A stretch of 64,000 nucleotides of DNA from Gammaproteobacteria bacterium. Lineage in GTDB: Bacteria > Pseudomonadota > Gammaproteobacteria > SZUA-229. The notes below the pieces were generated by a model. It was not told where the DNA came from. It saw only the letters and a program-made list of their open reading frames with translations, and did no database searches. The stretch covers positions 46,068 through 110,067 of the forward strand of contig JASBSR010000029.1 in NCBI GenBank assembly GCA_030148865.1, in the 5' to 3' direction. Numbering within the stretch: position 1 is the first letter of the stretch; every line of letters starts with the position of its first letter. Below are positions 9,142 through 17,903 of this stretch, in pieces. The position numbers and the translations under genes were made by a program.

Positions 9142-9474
9142 ATGCCTGAAAAATTTGTCAAACTCGCCAGTCTCAGCCACCTTGCTATCGGCCGCCTGCT
9201 CCGGGTCGAGCACCAGGGCCGGGAACTGTGCTTGGCCTATGTCGATGGCGAGGTCTACGCCGTGGATGACACCTGCAGCCACGAAGCTGCTTCGCTGGCG
9301 AAAGGCTCGCTGCACGGTGATTGCGTGAAATGCCCACTGCACGGCAGTCGCTTCGATTTAAAAACCGGTGCCGCGCTCGACGAGCCCGCCGAAGACCCAA
9401 TCAATACTTATGCCGTTAAAATTGACGACGATGACATCCTCGTTGCGATACGAGAGGAACCCGAACATGACTGA
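9142..9474 (+). CDS. Rieske-type [2Fe-2S] ferredoxin
   Basis: 110 residues from ATG 9142. The frame is open further upstream, but that part is the toxin remnant. Cluster ligands are C45-x-H47 (CSH) and C64-x-x-H67 (CPLH). There is no signal peptide and no fused oxygenase domain, so this is a small soluble Rieske ferredoxin like those serving dioxygenases or nitrite reductase small subunits. Its stop overlaps the next start by 8 nt, implying coupled expression with the TrpD2-like protein. No oxygenase is nearby to name as a partner. Confidence 0.87.
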   Translation: MPEKFVKLASLSHLAIGRLLRVEHQGRELCLAYVDGEVYAVDDTCSHEAASLAKGSLHGDCVKCPLHGSRFDLKTGAALDEPAEDPINTYAVKIDDDDILVAIREEPEHD

Positions 9475-10597
9475 AGTAGAACCACTGTTGCAAAAAGATT
9501 CGAAGACCATCATGCGCTCGATTATCCAGCGCATTGCTACCGGCCCTGACATGAGCAAGAACGTTACCGAAGCAGAAACTCGCGCCGGCATGGCGGCGAT
9601 ACTGCGCGGTGAAATCGACCCGGTACAGACTGCAGTCTTTTTAATCGCACTGCGCATGAAGCGCGAAACCGACGACGAGAACAAAGGCATCCTCGCCGGC
9701 ATCCACGACGTCACCCAGCATGTCACTGCCGATGTCGACGAAGTGCTCGACATGTCCGACCCCTATAACGGTTACAACCGCAGCCTGCCGGTGTCACCAT
9801 TTTTACCGGCGGTGATGGCGGCGCTGGGCGTAGCCACAGTGTCGCACGGCGCCGAAACCATGAGTCCGAAATTTGGCATCACCCATCATCGCGTGCTAAA
9901 GGCTGCGGGTATTCCCGTCGATCTCAGCAGCGAAGCTGCCGCCGCACAAATTTCAAATCGCGATACTGGCTGGGCTTATGTTGATCAAAAATCGTATTGC
10001 CCGGCGCTGCACGATCTCACCACGCTGCGTACCAATATTGTCAAACGCCAGGCCATTACCACCGTGGAAACCTTGAGCAAACCCATCATGGGCAAGCTTA
10101 AAACTCACTGCATGGCCGGCTACGTGCATAAACCCTACTCTCATGTGTATTCTATGCTGGCACGGTGCGCGGGTTTTGATTCCTGTTTATTAGTCCGCGG
10201 TGTCGAAGGTGGTGTGATTCCTTCCTTACGCCAGCCCGGCAAGGTGTTTTATTATCACGACATGGGCGAAGAACAGGGGCAGGAATTCGATCCGGCCAGC
10301 ATCGGTATCCAGCAGGAATTACGCACCATTGCGCTGCCCGATGATTTGCCCGCGCGCCCCGCAGGTGATGATGTTGGTGCCGCCTTTGACCCTGAATTCG
10401 CCGCAAAACTGTCTGCGGATGCAGGCCTGGCCGCACTCAAGGGTGAACCGGGTATGGCCTACGATGCTCTGGTCTACGCCGGTGCGATTGCGCTCTGGCA
10501 TCTAAAGAAACACGACAAGCTGCCGGCGGCGGCTGACAGTATTCGCAACGTGCTCAATAATGGCAGGGCGCTGCAACATTTTAACGCCGCCAAATAA
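9467..10597 (+). CDS. Anthranilate phosphoribosyltransferase-like (TrpD2/YbiB-type) protein
   Basis: 376 residues from ATG 9467. The N-terminal helical domain (TRAGMAAILRGEIDPVQTAV, LRMKRET) and alpha/beta domain resemble the TrpD/nucleoside phosphorylase II fold. The PRPP-binding glycine loop of real TrpD is not seen; the region instead reads DPYNGYNRSLPVSPFLP. The later HGAETMSPKFG keeps only part of the HG...S.SG site. This fits the TrpD2/YbiB group, which is not a tryptophan enzyme. No trp gene is nearby. It is translationally coupled to a Rieske ferredoxin, an unusual partner. Function unknown. Confidence 0.75.
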   Translation: MTEVEPLLQKDSKTIMRSIIQRIATGPDMSKNVTEAETRAGMAAILRGEIDPVQTAVFLIALRMKRETDDENKGILAGIHDVTQHVTADVDEVLDMSDPYNGYNRSLPVSPFLPAVMAALGVATVSHGAETMSPKFGITHHRVLKAAGIPVDLSSEAAAAQISNRDTGWAYVDQKSYCPALHDLTTLRTNIVKRQAITTVETLSKPIMGKLKTHCMAGYVHKPYSHVYSMLARCAGFDSCLLVRGVEGGVIPSLRQPGKVFYYHDMGEEQGQEFDPASIGIQQELRTIALPDDLPARPAGDDVGAAFDPEFAAKLSADAGLAALKGEPGMAYDALVYAGAIALWHLKKHDKLPAAADSIRNVLNNGRALQHFNAAK

Positions 10598-10630
10598 CAC
10601 GCGAGACTCACTGAGATTCAAGGAGACACC

Positions 10631-10921
10631 ATGCCCCTTAGCGACGCAAAGAAAACTGAAACCCGAGAACGCCTCGAACGTGATCCAGATTTTCGCGACG
10701 CGTTTCACACCGAGGCGCGCAACATGTATATGCAGGCGCTGAAATTTAATCCTGAACTCGAAGAGGCCATCAACAAATTTGAGCTTATCTTGGGTGCCGA
10801 ACCCGGCAGTGTTGAATTTGAAGACGGTGAAGACGATGCGCTGGATATTTTTGAAAAAATTCTTGACGCGCGTGATAATCAGGATCTGATCGACGAGAAG
10901 AACGCGAGCACGATCAACTAG
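10631..10921 (+). CDS. Small acidic protein of unknown function
   Basis: 96 residues with ATG preceded by AAGGAGA. Predicted mostly helical and acidic (FEDGEDDALDIFEKI, DEKNAS), with no signal peptide, cysteine or membrane segment. It follows the TrpD2-like gene by 33 nt on the same strand and codon use looks similar, so it appears to be the next gene of that operon. I do not recognise a family. Confidence 0.65.
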   Translation: MPLSDAKKTETRERLERDPDFRDAFHTEARNMYMQALKFNPELEEAINKFELILGAEPGSVEFEDGEDDALDIFEKILDARDNQDLIDEKNASTIN

Positions 10922-10962
10922 AGCGCGCAGCGCCCGCCGCCCACTACCCGCCCGGAGCCGTT

Positions 10963-11571
10963 ATGAAACACTTACTCATTGTCACCGGTTATTTACTCGT
11001 CAGCGGCTGCATGCAGGCAGAAGATCCGAAAAATGTTGCTCAACAGTACTGGCAGGCAATGCAGGCAGGTGATTACGCCAAAGCACGGAGCCTGGTGTCG
11101 ACTAACAGCCAGAGTAGCTTTGATGATTTTGCGAACCCGCCCGGCAGTCACAAGCCTGAATTAAATGCGGTCGCACTCACCGCCAGCCGCACCACCGTAA
11201 CCACCATCATCAACAACGGCAACACCTCAGCACAGTTCGACACCGTACTGGTGATGCAAAACGGGCAATGGGTGGTGGACGTCGGGGCGACACAGATTCC
11301 ACCACCACGCAGTGCACTGGAACAACGCATGAAAGACATGGTAGAACAGCTCTCCAACGCAGTTGATGACAACATGCAAACCATGGAAGAAACTCTGGGG
11401 GAAAGCGTCAACCTGCTCAATGATTTGTTACAAAGCGGCGCACAGGAACTCAGTGAGTCGGTCACTCAGGGCATGAATGAGCTAAACAATTCGATTCACG
11501 ATGCCATGCGCAAGCTGGAAAAGCGTCGCCAGCAGCAAGACGCATCACTATCAGATGAAAGTGCGATTTAG
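10963..11571 (+). CDS. Lipoprotein with an NTF2-like (DUF4878-type) domain and helical tail
   Basis: 202 residues. A short signal peptide ends in lipobox LVSGC (Cys17), so it should be a lipid-anchored envelope protein. Residues about 24-110 (AQQYWQAMQAGDYAKARSLV, then NGQWVVDVG) fit the NTF2-like/DUF4878 fold. The remaining 90 residues are a long amphipathic helix region, likely coiled coil. It is the last plus-strand gene of this cluster. Role unknown. Confidence 0.75.
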   Translation: MKHLLIVTGYLLVSGCMQAEDPKNVAQQYWQAMQAGDYAKARSLVSTNSQSSFDDFANPPGSHKPELNAVALTASRTTVTTIINNGNTSAQFDTVLVMQNGQWVVDVGATQIPPPRSALEQRMKDMVEQLSNAVDDNMQTMEETLGESVNLLNDLLQSGAQELSESVTQGMNELNNSIHDAMRKLEKRRQQQDASLSDESAI

Positions 11572-11580
11572 TTTAGAAAC

Positions 11581-12059
11581 TTAGTATTTGCCACAGAAAC
11601 ATGGGGAGCGCAGAGTATGTACCACATATGTGCCTTCGAACACAGCACTAACGCCTTCTCTGCTAATAATACTGGATTGTAAATGTATTCTTGCTACTCT
11701 CTTTTTTTGCAAGGCAAGGATAAAGCGTTCGACCTGTGCCATTGACCGAAACGAACATTGTGCAACAATACTCGTGATAACCGGCTTAATGAACCTGGTA
11801 TTGCTTTCCTGTATGACAATTTGCCCGTTTAATCCCCGCTCCTGCAATAACAAGTAGATCAGCCCCCAACCAGCCAGGACAGAGACAGAATAAATACTCC
11901 CACCAAACGCTGTGTGTTTGTGGTTTAGATTGTTTTCGAGTGGCGCACAGAGCGTTAGCCCTGCCTCACTGTATTCACGAACCTCAATCCCAATTGTTTA
12001 GCAAGTGATATTTCAGAATACAGGACGGTCTGAAGTTTTTGCAGGTCGGCAGTGATCAC
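11581..12059 (-). pseudogene. YiiD C-terminal-type thioesterase, frameshifted
   Basis: Reading from GTG 12059: DLQKLQTVLYSEISLAKQLG. A frameshift at about 11985-11992 (one base short) follows, then EVREYSEAGLTLCAPLENNL, NHKHTAFGGSIYSVSVLAGW and onward to a stop at 11581. The joined product, about 158 residues, has the NxNHxxTxFGGS core of the YiiD_C/hotdog thioesterase family. It lies 29 nt after glcF on the same strand and may once have been the fourth gene of that operon. A single-base error in the assembly would restore it, so pseudogene status is not certain. Confidence 0.7.
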
Positions 12060-12088
12060 AACTCAAGCTCTCTGCCCTGACTCGTTCA

Positions 12089-13294
12089 TCAAAAATTCGC
12101 CTCCAGCAATTCCACCCAGTGAATCACTGGTGTTTCTGCTCCGGTCGCAAGATGCAGCTGACAACCAATATTGGCGGTGGCAATAATGTCAGGCTGCTCG
12201 GCGCTGAGTGCCTGCACTTTATTTTTCAGCAGCTGTTTCGACAGGTCCGCCTGCAGGATGGAATAGGTGCCAGCCGAACCGCAACACAGATGCGCGTCGG
12301 CGACATGACAAAGCTCAAAGCCGGCTTTCTGCAATATGCTCTCGACCACACCGGCCAGTTTCTGGCCGTGCTGCAGGGTGCAGGGACTGTGAAAAGCCAC
12401 TTTCGTTTTCGCTGTGGTTTTCGGCAAGACCTCATGCAACAAAATCTCACTGATGTCTTTGGCGAGCCCACTCACTTTTGCTGCTTTTTCCGCGTAGATC
12501 GGGTCATGCCGCAACAATACACCATACTCTTTGACCACGGTGCCGCAGCCACTGGCGGTGATAACAATAGCTTCTACACCCTGTTCGATATACGGCCACC
12601 AGGCATCGATATTACGCCGCATAAAATCTAGCGCTTCTGCACTGGCAGACAGATGATGACTGACTGCACCACAGCAACCAGCACCACTGACCGCAATCAG
12701 TTCGATGCCAAGCCTGTTTAATATGTTTGCGCTCGCGGCGTTGGTGTTAGGTGTCGCAACACTTTGCACGCAGCCCTGTAGCACCAGCATATTGCGCGCG
12801 CGGGTTTGCCTATCCCACACCCGAAGTTTTTGCCTGGCCGGTATTTTTTTGCTCAGCCCTGCCGGTAACACCGGCCTGAGCAGCTGACCCAGTTTTAACA
12901 AAACGCCAAAGCGCGCCGGATACGGAAACAGCTGGCGCAATAAATACCGTATCAGACGATCCAGCTTGCCGCGCGGCACTTTGTGCTCGACAATTTCGCG
13001 GCCTATATCCACCAGACGGCCATAACGCACGCCGGACGGACAGGTGGTCTCGCAGGCGCGACAGGTCAGACAGCGATCGAGGTGGCTGCGGGTTTTAGCC
13101 GTCACCTGGTTGCCTTCCAGCATTTGCTTGATTAAATAAATTCTACCGCGCGGGCCATCGAGTTCATCGCCCAGCAATTGATACGTGGGACAGGTGGCGG
13201 TACAAAAACCACAATGCACACAGGTGCGCAAAATGCTGTCAGCTTCCTGACCGGCGTCGGTACTGGCGAATTCCGCTGCGATACGTGTTTGCAT
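12089..13294 (-). CDS. glcF: Glycolate oxidase iron-sulfur subunit
   Basis: 401 residues. Two 4Fe-4S motifs are near the N-terminus: CVHCGFCTATCPTY and CLTCRACETTCPSG. Two cysteine-rich CCG domains follow (GAGCCGAVSHH and HLCCGSAGTYS). This is the GlcF pattern; with GlcD and GlcE it oxidises glycolate to glyoxylate, passing electrons to the membrane quinone pool. It starts one base after glcE stops. Full length for the family. Confidence 0.93.
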   Translation of the reverse strand: MQTRIAAEFASTDAGQEADSILRTCVHCGFCTATCPTYQLLGDELDGPRGRIYLIKQMLEGNQVTAKTRSHLDRCLTCRACETTCPSGVRYGRLVDIGREIVEHKVPRGKLDRLIRYLLRQLFPYPARFGVLLKLGQLLRPVLPAGLSKKIPARQKLRVWDRQTRARNMLVLQGCVQSVATPNTNAASANILNRLGIELIAVSGAGCCGAVSHHLSASAEALDFMRRNIDAWWPYIEQGVEAIVITASGCGTVVKEYGVLLRHDPIYAEKAAKVSGLAKDISEILLHEVLPKTTAKTKVAFHSPCTLQHGQKLAGVVESILQKAGFELCHVADAHLCCGSAGTYSILQADLSKQLLKNKVQALSAEQPDIIATANIGCQLHLATGAETPVIHWVELLEANF

Positions 13295-13295
13295 G

Positions 13296-14360
13296 TTATA
13301 GCTCTGGGTACATCTTGCCCGGGTTTAAAATACCGGCCGGGTCAAATGCAGTTTTCAAATTCTTATGAATCCGCTGTAACCCCAGGCTCAAAGGATGAAA
13401 TTTTTCGCCATTCGCAGTGCCCTCCATATCTCGAAACAATATGGCATGACCATGAGCAGCGCGCGCCTGTTTACGAATCTCGGTGGCACTTTCATCGCTT
13501 TCTAGCCAGCGCAATGCACCTCCCCATTCGTATAGACACTTGCCATCGATGTGCATAGGTGGTGCATTCGAAGCGACCGATAAACGCCACAAAGGCTTAT
13601 CACTGTTAAAAAACGCGTGCTGCTGTTCGCGGATTTTTTTCCAGTAATCTTTCGCCGCTGCGACTTTTTCGCCGCCCATCTGTTTGCGTGCAGCATCAAC
13701 CGCATTCTCGCTGGCACTCAGGCGCATAAATAAACGATCACCATCATAACAACTTGCACTAATCGGCAATGGCAGACGCGACCAGCGATGCATATCGTCC
13801 AGTGCTTTGCGCGCGCTGCACTCAAATGCCAGTGTGATTTCAATTTCAGGCACAGGCAATACTTTAATCGAGACTTCGGTGATTACGCCCAGCGTGCCCA
13901 TTGCACCCGCCATTAAACGTGAGACATCATACCCGGCAACATTTTTCATGACTTCACCACCAAAACTCAGCAGCTCACCCTTGCCGTTGATGATGTTACA
14001 ACCGAGAACAAAATCGCGCGCGGCACCAGCATAGGCGCGACGCGGGCCCGAAAAATTACAGGCTACGGTACCACCGATAGTTGCGCTATCAGAAAACTGA
14101 GGCGGTTCGAAGGCGAGCATTTGCCTGTGTTCTGCGAGTGCGGCTTTGATCTCCTGTAGTGGCGTGCCACTGCGCGCAGTAATCACCAGCTCGGTGGCCG
14201 CGTAATTGATAATACCGCGATGCCCGCTAATATTGATCGCCTCACCGACAACAGTATTACCGTAAAATGTTTTGCTATTACCGCCGGCGATACGTAATGC
14301 ACGTTTTTCCTCGCAGGCACTAACGATCTGTTGCTGCAAATTTTTGCTGATATCGCTCAT
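13296..14360 (-). CDS. glcE: Glycolate oxidase FAD-binding subunit
   Basis: 354 residues from ATG 14360; a TTG at 14372 would overlap glcD. The FAD PCMH domain is present in shortened form (RIAGGNSKTFYG, ISGHRGIINY, GGTVACNFSGPRR), as is typical of GlcE. The C-terminal FAD-oxidase domain is reduced. It binds FAD alongside GlcD in the glycolate oxidase complex. glcD, glcE and glcF run without gaps on the minus strand. Confidence 0.92.
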   Translation of the reverse strand: MSDISKNLQQQIVSACEEKRALRIAGGNSKTFYGNTVVGEAINISGHRGIINYAATELVITARSGTPLQEIKAALAEHRQMLAFEPPQFSDSATIGGTVACNFSGPRRAYAGAARDFVLGCNIINGKGELLSFGGEVMKNVAGYDVSRLMAGAMGTLGVITEVSIKVLPVPEIEITLAFECSARKALDDMHRWSRLPLPISASCYDGDRLFMRLSASENAVDAARKQMGGEKVAAAKDYWKKIREQQHAFFNSDKPLWRLSVASNAPPMHIDGKCLYEWGGALRWLESDESATEIRKQARAAHGHAILFRDMEGTANGEKFHPLSLGLQRIHKNLKTAFDPAGILNPGKMYPEL

Positions 14361-14368
14361 CACAAAAC

Positions 14369-15847
14369 TCAAAAACGTTCCAGCTCGGGGAACGGCAGCT
14401 CACCTTTGTGCACGTGCATGGCACCGAACTCGGCACAGCGATGCAGGGTCGGCACTGCTTTGCCGGGATTGAGCAAAGCTTTCTCATCGAAGGCGTGCTT
14501 GATCGCGTGGAACTGGCTCAGCTCCAGCGCCTTGAACTGCACGCACATCTGGTTAATTTTTTCCATACCGACACCGTGTTCGCCGGTGATGCTGCCGCCG
14601 ACCTCGACACAAAGCTCAAGTATCTTGCCGCCGAATTCTTCAGTGCGCTCCAGTTCGCCGGGCTTATTGGCATCGTACAGAATCAGTGGATGCAGATTGC
14701 CGTCACCCGCGTGAAATACATTTGCCACTGGTAAATCATATTCTTTCGACAGACTGGCAATAGTCTTAAGCACGTGCGGTAACTGCTTGCGCGGGATGGT
14801 GCCATCCATACAATAATAATCCGGTGAGATCCGTCCCACTGCGGGAAACGCTGCCTTACGCCCGGCCCAGAACAAGGCGCGTTCAGCAGCGTCCCTGGCC
14901 GTGCGCACTTCGGTGGCACCGCTGATTTTTAAAATTTCGCGTACTTCAGCAACGTGGCTGGAGACTTCTTCGTTAGTGCCATCGAGCTCGCACAGCAGGA
15001 TAGCTTCGGCATTGGCGGGATAACCGGCGTGGACAAAATCTTCTGCCGCCTGTATCGCGAGCCGGTCCATCATTTCCAGCCCGGCGGGAATAATCCCCGC
15101 AGAAATAATATCGCCTACTGCAGCACCGGCTTTGGCTACATCATCGAAGGCGGCAAGAATCACCTGGGCGCGTTCCGGTATCGGCAACAGCTTGACTGTG
15201 ACTTCGACAATGACGCCGAGCATACCTTCCGAACCGGTCAGCAACGCGAGCAGGTCATAGCCAGCGCAGTCCAGGCCGCCGCCACCGATGCTCAGTAGCT
15301 CACCTTCGATGGTAAGCAGGGTGAGCTGCTGTATATTGTGCACCGTGAGGCCATATTTCAGGCAGTGCACGCCACCGGAGTTTTCCGCGACATTGCCGCC
15401 GATGCTACAGGCAATTTGCGAAGACGGATCGGGCGCATAGTACAAACCGAATTTTTCTGCCACCTGCGAGATTGCCAGATTGCGCACCCCTGGCTGCACC
15501 CGGGCGATGCGGCGCTCGGCGTCGATGTCAATAATCTGACTAAAGCGCGCCAGACTTAGCAAGACGCCGTCAGCGTGCGGCAGCGCACCACCGGAAAGAC
15601 CGGTGCCGGCACCGCGCGCGACCACCGGAATCTCGTGCTGATAACAATATTTCAGCACGGCCTGCACCTGTTCGAGAGTTTCGGGCAACACGGTGACCAG
15701 TGGCAGTTCACGATAGGCGGACAGACCATCGCATTCGTAGGGCCGCAGATCTTCTCTCTGATGCAGAACCGCCCGTGCCGGCATGATATGCTGCAACTGT
15801 TTTATCAGTTTCTGCTTATCGACCGCATGTGTGTTTAAGGTGCTCAT
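14369..15847 (-). CDS. glcD: Glycolate oxidase catalytic FAD subunit
   Basis: 492 residues, the normal GlcD length. FAD-binding PCMH domain: VVARGAGTGLSGGALP near residue 75 and GGNVAENSGGVHCLKYG near residue 150. The C-terminal FAD-oxidase domain includes NVFHAGDGNLHP and GEHGVGMEK, which carry active-site His residues. It is the first gene of the operon. About 200 nt separate it from the divergent mtnB. No GlcC regulator, GlcB malate synthase or glycolate permease is adjacent, unlike the E. coli glc locus. Confidence 0.93.
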   Translation of the reverse strand: MSTLNTHAVDKQKLIKQLQHIMPARAVLHQREDLRPYECDGLSAYRELPLVTVLPETLEQVQAVLKYCYQHEIPVVARGAGTGLSGGALPHADGVLLSLARFSQIIDIDAERRIARVQPGVRNLAISQVAEKFGLYYAPDPSSQIACSIGGNVAENSGGVHCLKYGLTVHNIQQLTLLTIEGELLSIGGGGLDCAGYDLLALLTGSEGMLGVIVEVTVKLLPIPERAQVILAAFDDVAKAGAAVGDIISAGIIPAGLEMMDRLAIQAAEDFVHAGYPANAEAILLCELDGTNEEVSSHVAEVREILKISGATEVRTARDAAERALFWAGRKAAFPAVGRISPDYYCMDGTIPRKQLPHVLKTIASLSKEYDLPVANVFHAGDGNLHPLILYDANKPGELERTEEFGGKILELCVEVGGSITGEHGVGMEKINQMCVQFKALELSQFHAIKHAFDEKALLNPGKAVPTLHRCAEFGAMHVHKGELPFPELERF

Positions 15848-16054
15848 GTCCAGCCCTGCTTTGGCTTTGGCCTGTGCCAGTACGAGTTCAAGGACGGTAC
15901 GTTAACAGCATCACGGTATAATGCAAACACGCCCCACAGTAAATTCATGTGCGTAGCATAGTGAAATACCCCTTAATTCGTACGGCTGTGAAGATTCGCC
16001 TGACAACAATTTGCGTGTATCATTGCCAACTATTAATCGCACCGAGTCATACCT

Positions 16055-16657
16055 ATGCTCGCACAACAACTGGTAGATATCTGTCATTTTTTCGGCCAGC
16101 GCCAGTGGTGTCCAGCAACCGGTGGAAATTTTTCAGCGCGCCTGGATAACCAGCATTGTCTGATCACGCGCTCGGGCTGTGATAAATCCCGACTTAGCAT
16201 ACCAGATCTGATTCGTTGCAACTTCAACGGTGAAGCACCTGACTCCGACCATCATCCATCAGCAGAAACAGCATTGCACACAAAACTGTACCAGCTCGAC
16301 GCTAACATTAACTCGGTATTACACACACACTCGGTTAACTCGACTGTACTTTCACGCATGGCTGGCGATGTTGTGCAAATCAGTGGCTATGAAATGCAGA
16401 AATCCATACGCGGTAGTCACAGCCATGATGCCACTATCAGTATTCCGGTATTTGATAATACTCAGGATATCGAAGAGCTCGCCAAACACGTAGCAAAACA
16501 GCACACCGCCGGTAATTTACGACAACCCGGCCTGCTGGTGCGTGGCCACGGTCTGTACGCATGGGGCACAGATATAAACGAAGCGCGCCGTCATATCGAA
16601 GGATTTGAGTTTTTGTTTGCCTGCTTGATACAGGAAAAAATGCTTCAGGACGCATGA
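16055..16657 (+). CDS. mtnB: Methylthioribulose-1-phosphate dehydratase
   Basis: 200 residues, class II aldolase/adducin fold. Zinc ligands are visible in HTHSVNS (about residue 90) and RGHGLYAWG (about residue 168). PATGGNFSAR marks the substrate loop. It converts methylthioribulose 1-phosphate to the diketo phosphate in methionine salvage. It overlaps mtnC by 4 nt. The first gene of mtnBCDA; a promoter was not confidently located. Confidence 0.92.
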   Translation: MLAQQLVDICHFFGQRQWCPATGGNFSARLDNQHCLITRSGCDKSRLSIPDLIRCNFNGEAPDSDHHPSAETALHTKLYQLDANINSVLHTHSVNSTVLSRMAGDVVQISGYEMQKSIRGSHSHDATISIPVFDNTQDIEELAKHVAKQHTAGNLRQPGLLVRGHGLYAWGTDINEARRHIEGFEFLFACLIQEKMLQDA

Positions 16658-17358
16658 ACATCAAAACTATTATCACCGATATCGAAGGCACGACCAGCTC
16701 AATTGCTTTTGTGCATGAAGTATTATTCCCATATGCCAGCAAAATGCTGCCCATGTTTGTACGCCGGCATGCGCGGGATACAAATGTTGCGGACTTACTC
16801 AACGCCATACGACATGATGTCGGCGAACCTGATGCCGATCTCGAACGTGTAATTGTGATTTTGCTAAAATGGATGCACGACGACAAAAAAGCCACGCCAC
16901 TGAAAGCATTGCAGGGATTAATCTGGCAGCACGGCTATGCACATGCAGACTTTACCGGGCACGTCTATGAGGATGCCACACGAAATCTAAGGAACTGGCA
17001 CAAGACTGGAATCAGCTTATATGTATACTCCAGCGGTTCGGTGCAGGCTCAACAGTTGTTGTTTGCTCACAGTGATGCTGGCGACCTGACACCTGTATTC
17101 AAAGGATATTTTGATACCCGTATCGGTCACAAGCGCGAAGCCAATGCTTATCGCGCGATCATTAGTCGCATCAATGTCGCCCCAGATAAAATACTTTTTT
17201 TATCTGATGTAGTCGAAGAACTCGATGCCGCGCGCGAAACTGGCATGCACACAGTTCAGCTCGTCCGCAACGACAAAATGCTCACCGGCTCACATCCCCA
17301 GGTAAGCAGTTTTGATGACATCCATATTTACCCACCCTGTAACGAGGTGAAGCCATGA
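16654..17358 (+). CDS. mtnC: Enolase-phosphatase E1 (acireductone synthase)
   Basis: 234 residues, HAD superfamily. Motif I is DIEGTTSSIAFVHEVLFPYA, motif II is YSSGSVQAQQ, and motif IV is FLSDVVEELDAA. The bifunctional enzyme enolises and dephosphorylates the diketo intermediate to acireductone. It is fused by 4-nt overlaps to mtnB and mtnD, consistent with a translationally coupled operon. Confidence 0.93.
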   Translation: MNIKTIITDIEGTTSSIAFVHEVLFPYASKMLPMFVRRHARDTNVADLLNAIRHDVGEPDADLERVIVILLKWMHDDKKATPLKALQGLIWQHGYAHADFTGHVYEDATRNLRNWHKTGISLYVYSSGSVQAQQLLFAHSDAGDLTPVFKGYFDTRIGHKREANAYRAIISRINVAPDKILFLSDVVEELDAARETGMHTVQLVRNDKMLTGSHPQVSSFDDIHIYPPCNEVKP

Positions 17359-17900
17359 GTGCACTCACAATTTATTCTGACGCTGCGGCCACGCAGATTT
17401 TACTGCAAAGCGATGATTTTGAGACCATTAAATATAAACTCGGTACAGCTGGAATTTGCTTCACCCGCTGGTATAGCGATACCAGTATTGCGGCAGATGC
17501 CGATAACGACAGCATACTCACAGCGTACAAAACTGAAATCGACAAACTGGTCGCGGAACAGGGCTATCAAAGCTATGATGTCGTCAGCATGAGCCCTGAC
17601 CATCCACAAAAAGCCGAATTTAGAAACAAGTTTCTTGCTGAGCACTGTCATAGCGAAGATGAAGTGCGTTTTTTTGTGCGTGGTCAGGGTCTGTTTGCAC
17701 TGCACATTGAAGATAAAGTTTATGCCCTGCTGTGCGAAAAAGATGACCTGATTTCCGTACCAGCGAACACCCGTCACTGGTTTGACATGGGTTCAAACCC
17801 GGTATTTACCGCAATTCGATTGTTCAACAATCCCGATGGCTGGGTCGCGCATTTTACTGGTAATGATATTGCCAGTCGTTTTCCGGGACTGGACAACTAA
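17355..17900 (+). CDS. mtnD: Acireductone dioxygenase
   Basis: 181 residues, cupin fold. Metal ligands H-x-H-x(3-4)-E are seen in EHCHSEDEVRFFV, and the last His in NTRHWFDMG. It oxidises acireductone; the Fe form yields the methionine precursor ketomethylthiobutyrate and formate. The sequence cannot tell which metal is used. mtnA begins 3 nt after the stop. Confidence 0.93.
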   Translation: MSALTIYSDAAATQILLQSDDFETIKYKLGTAGICFTRWYSDTSIAADADNDSILTAYKTEIDKLVAEQGYQSYDVVSMSPDHPQKAEFRNKFLAEHCHSEDEVRFFVRGQGLFALHIEDKVYALLCEKDDLISVPANTRHWFDMGSNPVFTAIRLFNNPDGWVAHFTGNDIASRFPGLDN

Positions 17901-17903
17901 TCC

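Noticed and set aside
12705..15838. Many open frames on the plus strand opposite glcDEF
   Set aside because: They are antisense shadows of conserved genes in a GC-biased region.
15901..15922. TATAAT-like element between glcD and mtnB
   Set aside because: No -35 box at proper spacing and it lies over 130 nt from mtnB.
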